Below, piece by piece: positions 32,722 to 41,265 of a DNA stretch of 43,026 bases; position 1 is the first letter of the stretch; every line of letters begins with the position of its first letter. The stretch lies in NCBI GenBank assembly GCA_019416265.1, contig DXXQ01000119.1, positions 1 through 43,026 of the forward strand. Direction: 5' to 3'. Source of the DNA: Clostridiales bacterium (lineage in GTDB: Bacteria > Bacillota > Clostridia > Lachnospirales > Lachnospiraceae). A program made the translations under genes and the position numbers. The notes beneath the pieces were generated by a model. That model saw nothing but the letters and a program-made list of their open reading frames with translations, was not told the origin of the DNA and made no database searches.

Positions 32722-33918
32722 TTACCCTTCGGTAAGCATAAGTATTTTATCCAGGATTTTTGAAGCTGCATCCTCCTTGCTCATAAGCGGGAGTGATACT
32801 TCTTCTTCCTGTGTAATCAGAGTCAGCACATTGGTGTCTCCCTGGAATCCGGCGCCTTCTACTTTCAGATTATTGGCGGCTACCATATCCAGATTTTTCT
32901 TTGTGAGCTTGGCTCTGGAATTACCGATCATGTTCTGGGTTTCCATGGAAAATCCACAGAGAAACTGTCCTTCTTTTTTATGTTCTCCCAGGAACTTCAG
33001 AATGTCGTCCGTGCGTTCCAGCTCTATGGAAAGCTCCCCGTCTTTTTTCTTCATTTTTTCATCGCTGACGGTTTTGGGACGGTAATCTGCCACTGCTGCG
33101 GCCTTGATAATAATATCCTGTTCCCCGCTGACTGCAGTGACTGCCTCAAACATATCTTTTGCAGAAACAACAGGCACTGTCTTAACAAAAGGCGGCGGTG
33201 TAAGAGAGGTACGTCCGCTGACCAGCGTGACATCCCCTCCCCGAAGCATAGCCATTTTTGCAAGAGCATAGCCCATTTTTCCTGAAGAATGGTTTGTCAG
33301 AAATCTTACGGGATCCACTGCTTCCTGAGTAGGTCCTGCAGTGATAAGAATTTTTTTGCCCTGCAGATCCTTTGGGCAGGCGATTTCCCATTCAATATAA
33401 GAGAGTAAGGTTTCCGGCTCCGGCATTTTTCCCGCTCCTGTGTCTCCGCAGGCAAGGTAGCCTGACGCAGGAGTAATGACTTCATAGCCGTAATGTTCCA
33501 GAATTTTCAGATTATCCTGAACAACCGGATTCTCATACATATTTGTGTTCATGGCAGGAGAGATAAATTTCTTACACTTACAGGCCATGACCGTTGTAGT
33601 CAGCATGTCGTCTGCAATGCCGTGAGCAAGCTTCCCTATCACATTGGCGCTGGCCGGTGCGATCATGACAACATCTGCCTTTTTTGCAATGGAAACATGC
33701 TCTACCTGAAACTGGAAATTCCTGTCAAAGGTATCCACCAGACACTTATTTCCTGTGAGCGTTTCAAAGGTAATAGGATTTATGAAATTCGTCGCGTTTT
33801 GTGTCATCAAAACATGCACATCTGCATGGCGTTTCTTTAAGGCGCTTGCCAGACCGGCAATTTTATACGCGGCAATACTTCCCGTAACTCCCAATAAAAC
33901 TGTTTTTCCCTGAAACAT
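32722..33918 (-). CDS. coaBC: Phosphopantothenoylcysteine decarboxylase / phosphopantothenate-cysteine ligase
   Basis: This 398-residue bifunctional protein has an N-terminal flavin decarboxylase (CoaC, about 1-180) with VLLGVTGSIAAYK, the catalytic histidine in VEHVSIAKKAD, SPAMNTNMYENP and the cysteine in ACGDTGAGKM. The C-terminal ligase (CoaB, about 185-398) has ILITAGPTQEAVDPVRFLTN, SGKMGYALA and KAAAVADYRP. It converts 4'-phosphopantothenate to 4'-phosphopantetheine. It heads the CoA operon with coaX, which supplies its substrate. Confidence 0.96.
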   Translation of the reverse strand: MFQGKTVLLGVTGSIAAYKIAGLASALKKRHADVHVLMTQNATNFINPITFETLTGNKCLVDTFDRNFQFQVEHVSIAKKADVVMIAPASANVIGKLAHGIADDMLTTTVMACKCKKFISPAMNTNMYENPVVQDNLKILEHYGYEVITPASGYLACGDTGAGKMPEPETLLSYIEWEIACPKDLQGKKILITAGPTQEAVDPVRFLTNHSSGKMGYALAKMAMLRGGDVTLVSGRTSLTPPPFVKTVPVVSAKDMFEAVTAVSGEQDIIIKAAAVADYRPKTVSDEKMKKKDGELSIELERTDDILKFLGEHKKEGQFLCGFSMETQNMIGNSRAKLTKKNLDMVAANNLKVEGAGFQGDTNVLTLITQEEEVSLPLMSKEDAASKILDKILMLTEG

Positions 33919-34005
33919 GCCTCTCTCCTCTTTCCCTTTTCTTTATAACAAGCATATCGTATATGAACAATATTATAATAGGATGCTTTGTTTTTATCCG
34001 ATAAC

Positions 34006-34035
34006 ATTATAGAACACCTTCTTATAAAATTGCAA
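34006..34035 (-). promoter_or_regulatory. Putative coaBC operon promoter
   Basis: On the minus strand, TTGCAA (34035-34030), 18 bp and TATAAT (34011-34006) lie about 90 bp before coaBC. A second TATAAT at 33977-33972 has no good -35. Confidence 0.55.
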
Positions 34036-34092
34036 TAAAAATATATCTTGTTTTCAATTCTGTACACATTTGAGAACACCGGGATATACACG

Positions 34093-34132
34093 CAGAAAAC
34101 AGACCGGAACTGTCTGTCCGGTCTGCTTTCTG
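34093..34132. terminator. Strong terminator hairpin between the Rpn-like remnant and coaBC
   Basis: CAGACCGGA pairs with TCCGGTCTG, extended outward by CAGAAA/TTTCTG with one mismatch, around an 8-base loop. It lies 19 bp after the remnant's stop and insulates the coa operon. Confidence 0.75.
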
Positions 34133-34150
34133 GCATAAATCATCTTTTTA

Positions 34151-34531
34151 TTACAGGTTTTCTTCTCTTTTTAACTGCTTGATCCTCTCCTGTTCCAACC
34201 CCGAAAAGCGGGAAATTTCTTCCAACGATAATTTCCCATCTATCAGCATCAGCCGTGCGCTTTTCAGCGCCTGCTGTTCCTCTCCGCGTGTAACACCCTG
34301 CTGAATTCCCTGTTCATAACCACGCTGAATCAGTCGGTCAGATTCCAGTTCCAGTACATTTCCGCCCCTAACATCACCTACTCCCTTTCTTCCTTTGATT
34401 TTATCAGAAAACTCCAAAAAAATGCCAGACAAATAATAATGCCCCTTCAAATTGCCATTTACAGGCAAACCAAAACAAGAGCCGCTTTCCGTTTTCTGTT
34501 TCATATGATATACTCGGTTGTGAACCGTCAT
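34151..34531 (-). pseudogene. Degenerate Rpn/PD-(D/E)XK nuclease-like remnant
   Basis: The 126-residue frame keeps only a family-like C-terminus: RLIQRGYEQGIQQGVTRGEEQQ followed by a charged helical tail (ARLMLIDGKLSLEEISRFSG). Such repeated-glutamine/glycine linkers and tails are typical of Rpn-type nuclease 'transposase' proteins of Lachnospiraceae, normally about 300 residues long. The first 60 residues look non-coding-like, and the catalytic domain is missing. No convincing ribosome binding site precedes the ATG. A decayed gene is the best reading. Confidence 0.6.
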
Positions 34532-34577
34532 ATGATCGACACCACCTTAACATATTAGGAGTATTAGGAGGCTTAAC

Positions 34578-35141
34578 ATGAAAAACTATCAGATCACAAA
34601 CTGGTGCGCCCATTTTATAGAAGACCATGTAAAAGAAGGAGATTTTTGCATTGACGCCACTATGGGAAACGGAAACGATACCCTTCTTCTGTCCAGACTC
34701 TGCGGTGAAAAGGGTCGGGTTCTTGCCTTTGATATTCAGGAAATGGCTCTTACAAATACGAAAGCCCGTCTCACAAAAGAAAACGCCCCTCTGAATTACC
34801 GCCTGATCCGGGATTCCCATGCCAATCTGACACAGTACGCGGAAGAAGAGACTGCAGACTGTATTGTATTTAATTTCGGCTATCTCCCCGGAGGCGATCA
34901 CAGCCTTGCCACAAAAGCAGACACCAGCATTCAGGCGATGGAAAAGGCGCTCACCCTTCTGAAAAAAGGCGGCATTCTCTCCCTGTGTATCTACAGCGGC
35001 GGCGACTCCGGTTTTGAGGAGCGGGACGCCATCCTTAACTGGCTGTCAAACCTTGATTTTCACAAATATCTGGTGATCAAAAGCGACTACTTCAACCGCC
35101 CCAACCATCCGCCAATCCCAGTATTGGTCATCAAACTGTAA
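34578..35141 (+). CDS. mnmM: MnmM/YtqB-type class I SAM methyltransferase
   Basis: This 187-residue Rossmann-fold protein has CIDATMGNGNDTLLLSRLC (SAM site), VLAFDIQE and the family hallmark VFNFGYLPGGDHSLAT. This family, long annotated as rRNA methylase YtqB, includes enzymes recently assigned to methylation of 5-aminomethyl(-2-thio)uridine at the tRNA wobble position. The assignment here is by motif. AGGAGG stands 6 bases before the ATG. Confidence 0.88.
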   Translation: MKNYQITNWCAHFIEDHVKEGDFCIDATMGNGNDTLLLSRLCGEKGRVLAFDIQEMALTNTKARLTKENAPLNYRLIRDSHANLTQYAEEETADCIVFNFGYLPGGDHSLATKADTSIQAMEKALTLLKKGGILSLCIYSGGDSGFEERDAILNWLSNLDFHKYLVIKSDYFNRPNHPPIPVLVIKL

Positions 35142-35182
35142 AATACGGTTTCTTTCACCTGTAAAAAAATTCTTATAACGTA

Positions 35183-35230
35183 AAAACGGAAGCACCTTCT
35201 CTACTCTGAAGATGACTTCCGTTTTATTTT
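35183..35230. terminator. Bidirectional terminator between mnmM and the cyclophilin gene
   Basis: AAAACGGAAG (35183-35192) pairs with CTTCCGTTTT (35216-35225); an inner CTTC/GAAG pairing shortens the loop. T tracts follow on both strands. Confidence 0.75.
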
Positions 35231-35323
35231 GCCCTATTGTCACAGGATCGAAATCAAAAAATCTCAAGCTGTATTGAGCTTATATGTGAATGCTGTTGTT
35301 TCTCCACCATTCATAAATTTTTA

Positions 35324-36073
35324 TCAGTCAATGATCTTCACAGATTCAATAACCGGCTGCTCCTCGGCTGCAACAAGACCACTCTGGGGATCCTGAGGCT
35401 TCACAGTCGTACAGATCTTATCTACAACATCCATTCCCTCTGTCACATGACCGAAAGCCGCATAATCTCCATCCAGGAAATCGCTGTCTTCATGGCAGAT
35501 AAAGAACTGTGAGCTTGCGCTGTCCGGCATAGTAGCTCTCGCCATGGAAATAACGCCTCTTTCATGGGAGATGTCATTCTTCACACCATTACTCTCAAAC
35601 TCACCCTTAATGGTTTCGTCAGAACCGCCTGTACCATTACCGAGAGGATCGCCGCCCTGCATCATAAAGCCCTCCATGATCCGATGGAAGGTAAGCCCGT
35701 CATAAAAATTCTCCTGGGCAAGCTTCACAAAGTTGGTCACTGTGATCGGCGCTTTATCCGCATCCAGCTCCAGTTCAATGGTACCGTAATCCTTAATCGC
35801 AATCTCTGCATGATGAATGCCTGTAAGCTCTTTGGAAACATCAAGAAGCGCTCCCTCAGCGGAAGAAGCATCTGCCTCCAGCTCTTCCCCGTCTGTAAAT
35901 CCTGCTTCCTCTGCATCCTCTTCACTTACGGACTTTTCTGCATCTTTATCGCTTGCACCGGTCTGTCCCTGGGTTGTTTCATCCTTCTTCGGCGTCTCTG
36001 TTTTGCCGCATCCGGCAAGCATTCCCGCCGCCAGTACCGTTGCCATAAACACTGTCAATACTCTCTGTTTCAT
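35324..36073 (-). CDS. Cyclophilin-type peptidyl-prolyl isomerase lipoprotein
   Basis: This 249-residue protein has a lipoprotein signal peptide with lipobox LAGC (C22), then an acidic, low-complexity linker (about 25-85). A compact cyclophilin domain follows (about 88-249): VTNFVKLAQENFYDGLTFHRIMEGF, MQGGDPLGNGTGG, SSQFFICHEDSDFLDGDYAAFG. It should assist folding of secreted proteins at the outer face of the membrane. GGAGG lies 6 bases before the ATG. It appears monocistronic. Confidence 0.93.
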   Translation of the reverse strand: MKQRVLTVFMATVLAAGMLAGCGKTETPKKDETTQGQTGASDKDAEKSVSEEDAEEAGFTDGEELEADASSAEGALLDVSKELTGIHHAEIAIKDYGTIELELDADKAPITVTNFVKLAQENFYDGLTFHRIMEGFMMQGGDPLGNGTGGSDETIKGEFESNGVKNDISHERGVISMARATMPDSASSQFFICHEDSDFLDGDYAAFGHVTEGMDVVDKICTTVKPQDPQSGLVAAEEQPVIESVKIID

Positions 36074-36169
36074 TTCATGCCTCCAAAAACAAATTTTTAA
36101 TTACAGGACAATTATATCTTTTCCCCATAAAAATTCAATTCTTTTCACAAAAAGTTCAGATTCTCCCTC

Positions 36170-37174
36170 TTATCTGATTCTGTCAGGGAATCCAACCTTA
36201 CGCTGTACCTTGCGAAGTGTTTTTGTTGCATAATAGTTTGCTTTTTCTGCATTTTCTTTAATAATAGAATCAATATATGCCTTGTCCTTGGACAGTCTTG
36301 CAAATTCATCCTGAAGAGGCTTGAGAACGCTTACAACTGCTTCCCCTACTGCAGGCTTCAGTTCGCCGTAGCCCTTTCCGTCAAATTCTTTTACTGCCTC
36401 ATCCGGTGTCTTTCCTGTACATGCACAGTAGATGTCCAGAAGGTTCTTAACGCCCGGCTGCTCATCGCTGTAGCGGATACAGCCTTCAGAGTCTGTCACT
36501 GCACGTTTGCATTTGCGCATGATCGTATCCGGATCATCCATAAGATAAATACTTCCATTCGGATTTTCATCAGACTTGGACATTTTTCTCACCGGATCCT
36601 GAAGACTCATGATCTTTGCCCCAACCTTACCGATATAAGCTTCCGGAACTGTGAATACATCTCCGTAAATATTGTTGAAACGCTCGGCAATATTTCTTGT
36701 AAGCTCCAGATGCTGCATCTGGTCAATGCCCACAGGAACCACATCCGCCTGATAAAGAAGAATATCGGCAGCCATAAGCACAGGATAGGTAAAAAGACCT
36801 GCATTGATGTTATCCGCATGCTTCGCAGCCTTATCCTTGAACTGTGTCATACGGTTCAGCTCGCCCATATATGTGAAACAGTTTAAAATCCATGCAAGCT
36901 CCGCGTGTCCGGATACATGGGACTGGTAATAAATGCAGTTTTTCTTCGGGTCAAGGCCTGCTGCAATATATAAGGTCAGAAGATTTCTGGCGCGCTTGCG
37001 AAGCTCTGCCGGATTCTGGCGCACTGTGATGGAGTGCATATCTACAACACTGTAAAAACATTCATATTCGTCACTTAAAGTCACCCAGTTCTTGAGCGCT
37101 CCAAGATAATTTCCAAGAGTCAGGTTTCCGGTAGCCTGCATACCGCTGAATAATACTTTTTTTCCGTCTATCAT
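36170..37174 (-). CDS. trpS: Tryptophanyl-tRNA synthetase
   Basis: This 334-residue class I synthetase charges tRNA(Trp). The HIGH-equivalent is GNLTLGNYLGA (17-27) and KMSKS is at residues 197-201. Also typical are VPVGIDQMQHLELTRNIAERF and FKDKAAKH. The length is standard. GGGAGGATAAGACA precedes the ATG. A minus-strand promoter TTGACT-17-TAGACT lies in the gap to luxS; the leader is too short for a T-box. Confidence 0.97.
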   Translation of the reverse strand: MIDGKKVLFSGMQATGNLTLGNYLGALKNWVTLSDEYECFYSVVDMHSITVRQNPAELRKRARNLLTLYIAAGLDPKKNCIYYQSHVSGHAELAWILNCFTYMGELNRMTQFKDKAAKHADNINAGLFTYPVLMAADILLYQADVVPVGIDQMQHLELTRNIAERFNNIYGDVFTVPEAYIGKVGAKIMSLQDPVRKMSKSDENPNGSIYLMDDPDTIMRKCKRAVTDSEGCIRYSDEQPGVKNLLDIYCACTGKTPDEAVKEFDGKGYGELKPAVGEAVVSVLKPLQDEFARLSKDKAYIDSIIKENAEKANYYATKTLRKVQRKVGFPDRIR

Positions 37175-37233
37175 TGTCTTATCCTCCCATAAAAGTTAAC
37201 TTATAGTCTATCATTCTATTTTGCTAAAGTCAA

Positions 37234-37262
37234 TTGCAGTTTCCCTCTTTCCATGCTAAAAT
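37234..37262 (+). promoter_or_regulatory. Putative luxS promoter
   Basis: TTGCAG (37234-37239), 17 bp and TAAAAT (37257-37262). The hairpin GCCGGCTG/CAGCCGGC at 37269-37296 would begin right at the predicted RNA 5' end and may stabilise the message. Confidence 0.65.
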
Positions 37263-37334
37263 AATGTTGCCGGCTGTTCTGTTTACAGCAGCCGGCCAAA
37301 ATCAGCAAAGGAAACGAAAGCGAGGAATCCCTTC

Positions 37335-37814
37335 ATGGAAAAAATCACAAGCTTTACCATTGACCATATGAAACTGCAGCCGGGTATTTATGTATCCCGC
37401 AAAGACATGGCAGGCGACACTGTCGTCACAACTTTTGATATCCGCATGACCTCACCCAACGAAGAGCCTGTTATGAACACAGCGGAGCTTCACACCATCG
37501 AACATCTGGCAGCTACCTTCCTGCGCAACCATAAGGAATTTGGCGCCAAAATGCTCTACTGGGGACCTATGGGATGCCGCACAGGAAACTACCTTCTTCT
37601 CATTGGAGATTATACTTCCGAGGACATCGTGCCTCTCATGACGGAAACCTTTGAATTTATCCGTGATTTCGAAGGCGAGGTTCCGGGTGCATCTGCAAAG
37701 GACTGCGGAAATTATCTGGACATGAATCTTCCAATGGCAAAATATCTGGCAAAGAAATTCCTGGATGAAGTCCTTTACCACATCACACCGGACAGACTGG
37801 TTTATCCTGAATAA
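37335..37814 (+). CDS. luxS: S-ribosylhomocysteine lyase
   Basis: This 159-residue metalloenzyme cleaves S-ribosylhomocysteine to homocysteine and the autoinducer-2 precursor. The metal ligands are H53 and H57 in ELHTIEH and C124 in KDCGNYLDMN; E56 and C81 (PMGCRTG) complete the active site. It serves the activated methyl cycle, relevant beside the many SAM-dependent methylases of the cobalamin block. The ribosome binding site is GAGGAA. Confidence 0.97.
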   Translation: MEKITSFTIDHMKLQPGIYVSRKDMAGDTVVTTFDIRMTSPNEEPVMNTAELHTIEHLAATFLRNHKEFGAKMLYWGPMGCRTGNYLLLIGDYTSEDIVPLMTETFEFIRDFEGEVPGASAKDCGNYLDMNLPMAKYLAKKFLDEVLYHITPDRLVYPE

Positions 37815-37855
37815 GCTTTTATATCGGCAGCGTGCGCCGCAAGGCTCACTCACAC

Positions 37856-37893
37856 AAAAAGGTCATGACAAATCCTGTCATGACCTCTTTTAT
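37856..37893 (+). terminator. luxS terminator, probably bidirectional
   Basis: AGGTCATGACA (37860-37870) pairs with TGTCATGACCT (37876-37886) around AATCC, followed by CTTTTATTT. The convergent lipoprotein gene ends at 37903; A-rich sequence on the other side gives it a U-run. Confidence 0.9.
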
Positions 37894-37902
37894 TTCTTTC
37901 TA

Positions 37903-38325
37903 TTACTGTGCAGGTGTTACGAAATCACCGCTTACATAGCAGACCTGGCCTTCATACTCTACACGTATCCAGCCATTCTCACAGACACCTGTACCGGTGA
38001 GCTGTGTTCCTGCTGCCGCACCGCTTACCTGCTGTGCATCTGTGCTTGCATCTGCACGGAGATTCACATCTGCAGTCGTGGTATAGGTTCCTGCTTTTAC
38101 CTCTACTTTAATACCGCTTGGAGTCTGTTCTGTAACTACTTCAGGAACTGGTGTCGGTTCCGGAGTAGGTGTTGCAACTGCTTCCGGGGTAGGCGTTGCC
38201 ACCGGTTCCGGGGTAGGCGTTACTTTCATGATCTGTACTGTGGAATCAATTGCAGGATCAAATCCACATCCTGATATACCAAGAATCAGTCCCAGCAAAA
38301 GAACCGGTACCATAAGTTTCTTCAT
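37903..38325 (-). CDS. Small SH3b-domain lipoprotein
   Basis: This 140-residue protein has a signal peptide with lipobox GISGC (C20). A Pro-Thr-Glu-rich linker (about 37-62) has octapeptide repeats of PTPEPVAT type. A bacterial SH3-like domain (about 78-137) follows: TTADVNLRADASTDAQQV, GWIRVEYEGQVCYVSGDFV. Such domains bind peptidoglycan or peptides outside the cell. The start at 38325 follows AAGGAGG; an upstream ATG at 38397 would add a basic tail before the signal peptide and lacks a site. Confidence 0.9.
   Translation of the reverse strand: MKKLMVPVLLLGLILGISGCGFDPAIDSTVQIMKVTPTPEPVATPTPEAVATPTPEPTPVPEVVTEQTPSGIKVEVKAGTYTTTADVNLRADASTDAQQVSGAAAGTQLTGTGVCENGWIRVEYEGQVCYVSGDFVTPAQ
38159..38221. 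repeat. 24-bp tandem repeat encoding the lipoprotein linker
   Basis: Units at 38159-38182 and 38183-38206, plus a partial unit to 38221, each begin TCCGGRGTAGGYGTTG. Each unit encodes eight residues (PTPEPVAT-like). Copy number may vary by slippage. Confidence 0.8.
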
Positions 38326-38440
38326 AAATCGTTTCCTCCTTGACAAAAGCATTTCTCTTCCTCCAGGCAGCCGTTTATGCTGACTTCCTTTAAACAATCT
38401 GCCAATTTCCCAATGCTTCCTGTTATTTATAATTAACCTT

Positions 38441-38469
38441 AATATACACGATTTTTCTTATTTTGGCAA
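38441..38469 (-). promoter_or_regulatory. Putative lipoprotein gene promoter
   Basis: On the minus strand, TTGCCA (38469-38464), 17 bp and TATATT (38446-38441) lie about 115 bp before the lipoprotein start. Confidence 0.6.
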
Positions 38470-38571
38470 GTTTTTTGTAACAACTTCTTTTGTTCCCTGC
38501 CCTTTGCCTTTGTCAATAATTGTCATTTTCCATTAGAAAATTTTGGATTTTTTGTAAAAAACAAATATAAA

Positions 38572-38600
38572 TTGCGTTTGCCGTTTTTTTATAATATAAT
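38572..38600 (+). promoter_or_regulatory. Putative promoter of the cyuA-like gene
   Basis: TTGCGT (38572-38577), 17 bp and TATAAT (38595-38600). The gap upstream is very AT-rich and holds TGTCA repeats at about 38511 and 38521, with no further feature recognised. Confidence 0.6.
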
Positions 38601-38648
38601 GTCCAAAAAGGCGTTTTCTGCCTGAACCAAAGAGAGAGGAGAGAAAAG

Positions 38649-39941
38649 ATGGATTCTGCACTTTATGCAAATTATCTAAACATTCTGAAACATGAGCTGG
38701 TTCCCGCACTTGGCTGTACGGAACCCATCGCAATCGCCTATGCCTCGGCAAAAGCAGTCCAGGTTCTGGGTGAATTTCCCGATACCATCGAGATGAACTG
38801 CAGCGGCAACATCATCAAAAACGTAAAAGGGGTGACTGTCCCCAATTCCGGCGGTATGAAGGGAATTGACGTTGCAGCTATTCTCGGAGCTGTGGGAGGC
38901 AATGCGGACAAGGCGCTGGAAGTTCTGGAGGGAATCACCCCAGAACACATTGCCCGCACCAAGGAGCTTTTGGCCAAAAAAATCTGCTCCTGTTCCCTTG
39001 TGGAGGGTGTGGCAAATCTCTATATCACTGCAAAAGCAGCAAAGGGTGACCATTTTGCAGAGGTAACCATCATCAATCATCACACCAACATCACGAAAAT
39101 CGTAAAGGACGGACAGGTTCTTCTGGATCTTCCGGTTGAAGCGGAAGCAGAGGATGCAGGCATTGACAAATCCCGGCTCACTGTGAAGGATATTCTGGAA
39201 TTTGCCAACGAAGTCCGGTTTGAGGACATTGAGGAAGTCATTGGCCGCCAGGTAAAGATGAACTCTGCCATTGCCCAGGAGGGGCTGGATAACAACTATG
39301 GCGCCCAGATCGGCAAGACCCTCATGCATGTATGGGGGAAAGGTGTTACTACCCGCGCCTGTGCAAGAGCGGCAGCCGGAAGCGATGCCCGTATGGGAGG
39401 CTGCTCCATGCCTGTTGTCATCAATTCCGGAAGCGGAAACCAGGGTATGACCGTTTCTCTCCCTGTCATCGCCTATGCGGAGGAATGGGAGGTTTCCAGA
39501 GACAAGATGTACCGCTCTCTGGTTGTCAGCAATCTCATCGCCATCCATCAGAAATTTTATATCGGAAGCCTTTCCGCCTACTGCGGTGCAGTAAGCGCAG
39601 CCTGCGGCGCCGGCGCCGGCATCACCTATATGTACGGCGGAAGCTACCAGCAGGTTTCCCTGACGATCATCAATACTCTGGGCAACATCGGAGGAATCGT
39701 CTGCGACGGCGCCAAGCCATCCTGTGCAGCCAAAATTGCCTCCTCCATAGATGCCGCACTGATGGCATTCCATTTAAGTATCCAGAATAAAAGCTTTCTT
39801 CCCGGAGAAGGCATCATCAAGGGCGATGTAGAAGAAACCATCAAGAGCATGGGATACATCGGACGAGTCGGTATGCGTTCTACAGATACAGAAATCTTAA
39901 ACGTTATGATCGACCGCGTAAACGTGGACGTCGAGTGCTGA
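38649..39941 (+). CDS. cyuA: L-cysteine desulfidase / L-serine dehydratase-like iron-sulfur protein (UPF0597)
   Basis: This 430-residue protein matches the UPF0597/CyuA family. C23 lies in PALGCTEPIAIAYASAKA, and the C-terminal half has SAYCGAVSAACGAGAGITYM and VCDGAKPSCAAKIASS, which supply cysteines for an oxygen-sensitive iron-sulfur cluster. Characterised members release ammonia and sulfide or pyruvate from L-cysteine, or act on serine-type substrates. It is followed 65 bp later by a DAACS symporter, probably its substrate importer. AGAGGAG precedes the ATG. The exact substrate is not settled. Confidence 0.85.
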   Translation: MDSALYANYLNILKHELVPALGCTEPIAIAYASAKAVQVLGEFPDTIEMNCSGNIIKNVKGVTVPNSGGMKGIDVAAILGAVGGNADKALEVLEGITPEHIARTKELLAKKICSCSLVEGVANLYITAKAAKGDHFAEVTIINHHTNITKIVKDGQVLLDLPVEAEAEDAGIDKSRLTVKDILEFANEVRFEDIEEVIGRQVKMNSAIAQEGLDNNYGAQIGKTLMHVWGKGVTTRACARAAAGSDARMGGCSMPVVINSGSGNQGMTVSLPVIAYAEEWEVSRDKMYRSLVVSNLIAIHQKFYIGSLSAYCGAVSAACGAGAGITYMYGGSYQQVSLTIINTLGNIGGIVCDGAKPSCAAKIASSIDAALMAFHLSIQNKSFLPGEGIIKGDVEETIKSMGYIGRVGMRSTDTEILNVMIDRVNVDVEC

Positions 39942-40006
39942 TTTTGTACAGACGCCGCCTTTTATAACTCTTTTTCAATCACACTTTTACAGGGAGGATT
40001 TTTCTC

Positions 40007-41227
40007 ATGAAGAAAAACAATTTTTTACACAGTCTGCCATTCAAGCTTCTGGTCGGAGTTGCACTGGGTATTATTTTGGGACTGGTATTCAGCAGCACAG
40101 ACAAATCCGGCATCACAATGGGCATTCTCAATGTGGTAGTCACCGTGAAATACATTCTGAATCAGGTCATCAGCTTTTGTATCCCTCTGATCATTATCGG
40201 CTTTATTGCCCCCTCTATCACAAAGCTGGGAAGCAATGCGTCCCGGATGCTGGGCGTTGCCATTGTGATCGCTTACGCCTCTTCTCTGGGTGCCGCTTTG
40301 TTCTCCTCTGCAGCAGGGTACGCACTGATTCCACATCTTTCCATCGTCACTGATGTAGAAGGACTGAAATCCCTGCCCCCGCTGGTCTTTGAACTTGCCA
40401 TCCCACAGATCATGCCGGTTATGAGCGCCCTGGTCTTCTCCGTAATGCTCGGCCTTGCCGCAACCTGGACCAAGGCAAAGCTGATCACAGGTCTTCTGGA
40501 TGAATTCCAGAAAATCGTCCTTTCCCTGGTATCGAAGATCATCATTCCGATTCTTCCGGTATTTATTGCCCTTACCTTCTGCGGTCTTGCCTATGAAGGT
40601 TCCATTACCAAGCAGCTTCCTGTATTTTTACAGGTCATTGTGATCGTACTGATCGGTCACTATATCTGGATGGCTCTCCTCTATACACTGGCAGGAATCT
40701 ATGCAAAGGAAAACCCGATGGAGGTTGTTCGAAATTACGGCCCGGCCTACCTTACCGCAGTAGGTACCATGTCCTCGGCAGCCACCCTTGCGGTTGCGCT
40801 GAAATGCGCCAATAATTCCAGACCTCTCCGCAAGGATATTATTTCTTTCGGCATCCCGCTTTTTGCCAACATCCATCTTTGTGGTTCTGTCCTTACGGAA
40901 GTTTTCTTCTGTATGACCATTTCCAAGATTCTTTACGGCTCTGTTCCATCTGTGGGAACCATGATCCTTTTCTGTGTTCTTCTGGGAATCTTCGCCATTG
41001 GCGCTCCCGGGGTTCCGGGGGGAACGGTCATGGCTTCCCTTGGTATCATCACAGGAGTTCTGGGCTTCGACGAGACAGGCACAGCCCTGATGCTTACCAT
41101 CTTTGCCCTTCAGGACAGCTTTGGTACCGCATGTAATGTAACCGGCGACGGCGCCCTTACCTTAATCCTTACCGGCTACGCAAAAAAACACCAGATTGCC
41201 GAACAGAATATCAGCATCGACTTATAA
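40007..41227 (+). CDS. Dicarboxylate/amino acid:cation symporter (DAACS family)
   Basis: This 406-residue membrane protein has eight or so hydrophobic segments and the two re-entrant signatures of the glutamate transporter fold: a serine-rich TMSSAATLAVALKCA and, near the C-terminus, GTACNVTGDGALTLILTGYA. ICIPLIIIGFIAPSI-like sequence (SFCIPLIIIGFIAPS) is also family-typical. It imports an acidic or neutral amino acid with Na+ or H+. Pairing with the cyuA-like gene suggests cysteine, serine or threonine. GGGAGG precedes the ATG. Confidence 0.9.
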   Translation: MKKNNFLHSLPFKLLVGVALGIILGLVFSSTDKSGITMGILNVVVTVKYILNQVISFCIPLIIIGFIAPSITKLGSNASRMLGVAIVIAYASSLGAALFSSAAGYALIPHLSIVTDVEGLKSLPPLVFELAIPQIMPVMSALVFSVMLGLAATWTKAKLITGLLDEFQKIVLSLVSKIIIPILPVFIALTFCGLAYEGSITKQLPVFLQVIVIVLIGHYIWMALLYTLAGIYAKENPMEVVRNYGPAYLTAVGTMSSAATLAVALKCANNSRPLRKDIISFGIPLFANIHLCGSVLTEVFFCMTISKILYGSVPSVGTMILFCVLLGIFAIGAPGVPGGTVMASLGIITGVLGFDETGTALMLTIFALQDSFGTACNVTGDGALTLILTGYAKKHQIAEQNISIDL

Positions 41228-41233
41228 AGCAAA

Positions 41234-41265
41234 AAGATCCCCGGTTATCAGCCGGGGATTTTTTT
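41234..41265. terminator. Terminator between the symporter and the dihydropyrimidinase-like gene
   Basis: ATCCCCGG (41237-41244) pairs with CCGGGGAT (41252-41259) and is followed by a T tract; the A tract on the left gives U residues for the convergent gene. Confidence 0.9.

Noticed and set aside
34404..34901. Minus-strand open frame of 165 codons opposite mnmM
   Set aside because: It overlaps a well-supported methyltransferase gene and the remnant; no domain seen.
37175..37334. T-box or SAM riboswitch in the trpS/luxS gap
   Set aside because: The gap is only 160 bp, has no T-box TGG motif and no SAM aptamer elements; only the short GC hairpin is present.
38159..38221. Possible CRISPR-like repeat array
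   Set aside because: The 24-bp units are contiguous, lack spacers and lie in frame inside the lipoprotein linker, so they are a coding tandem repeat.
38676..39773. Long minus-strand open frame (365 codons) opposite the cyuA-like gene
   Set aside because: It is antisense to a clear conserved gene, its translation has no recognisable family, and no ribosome binding site precedes it.
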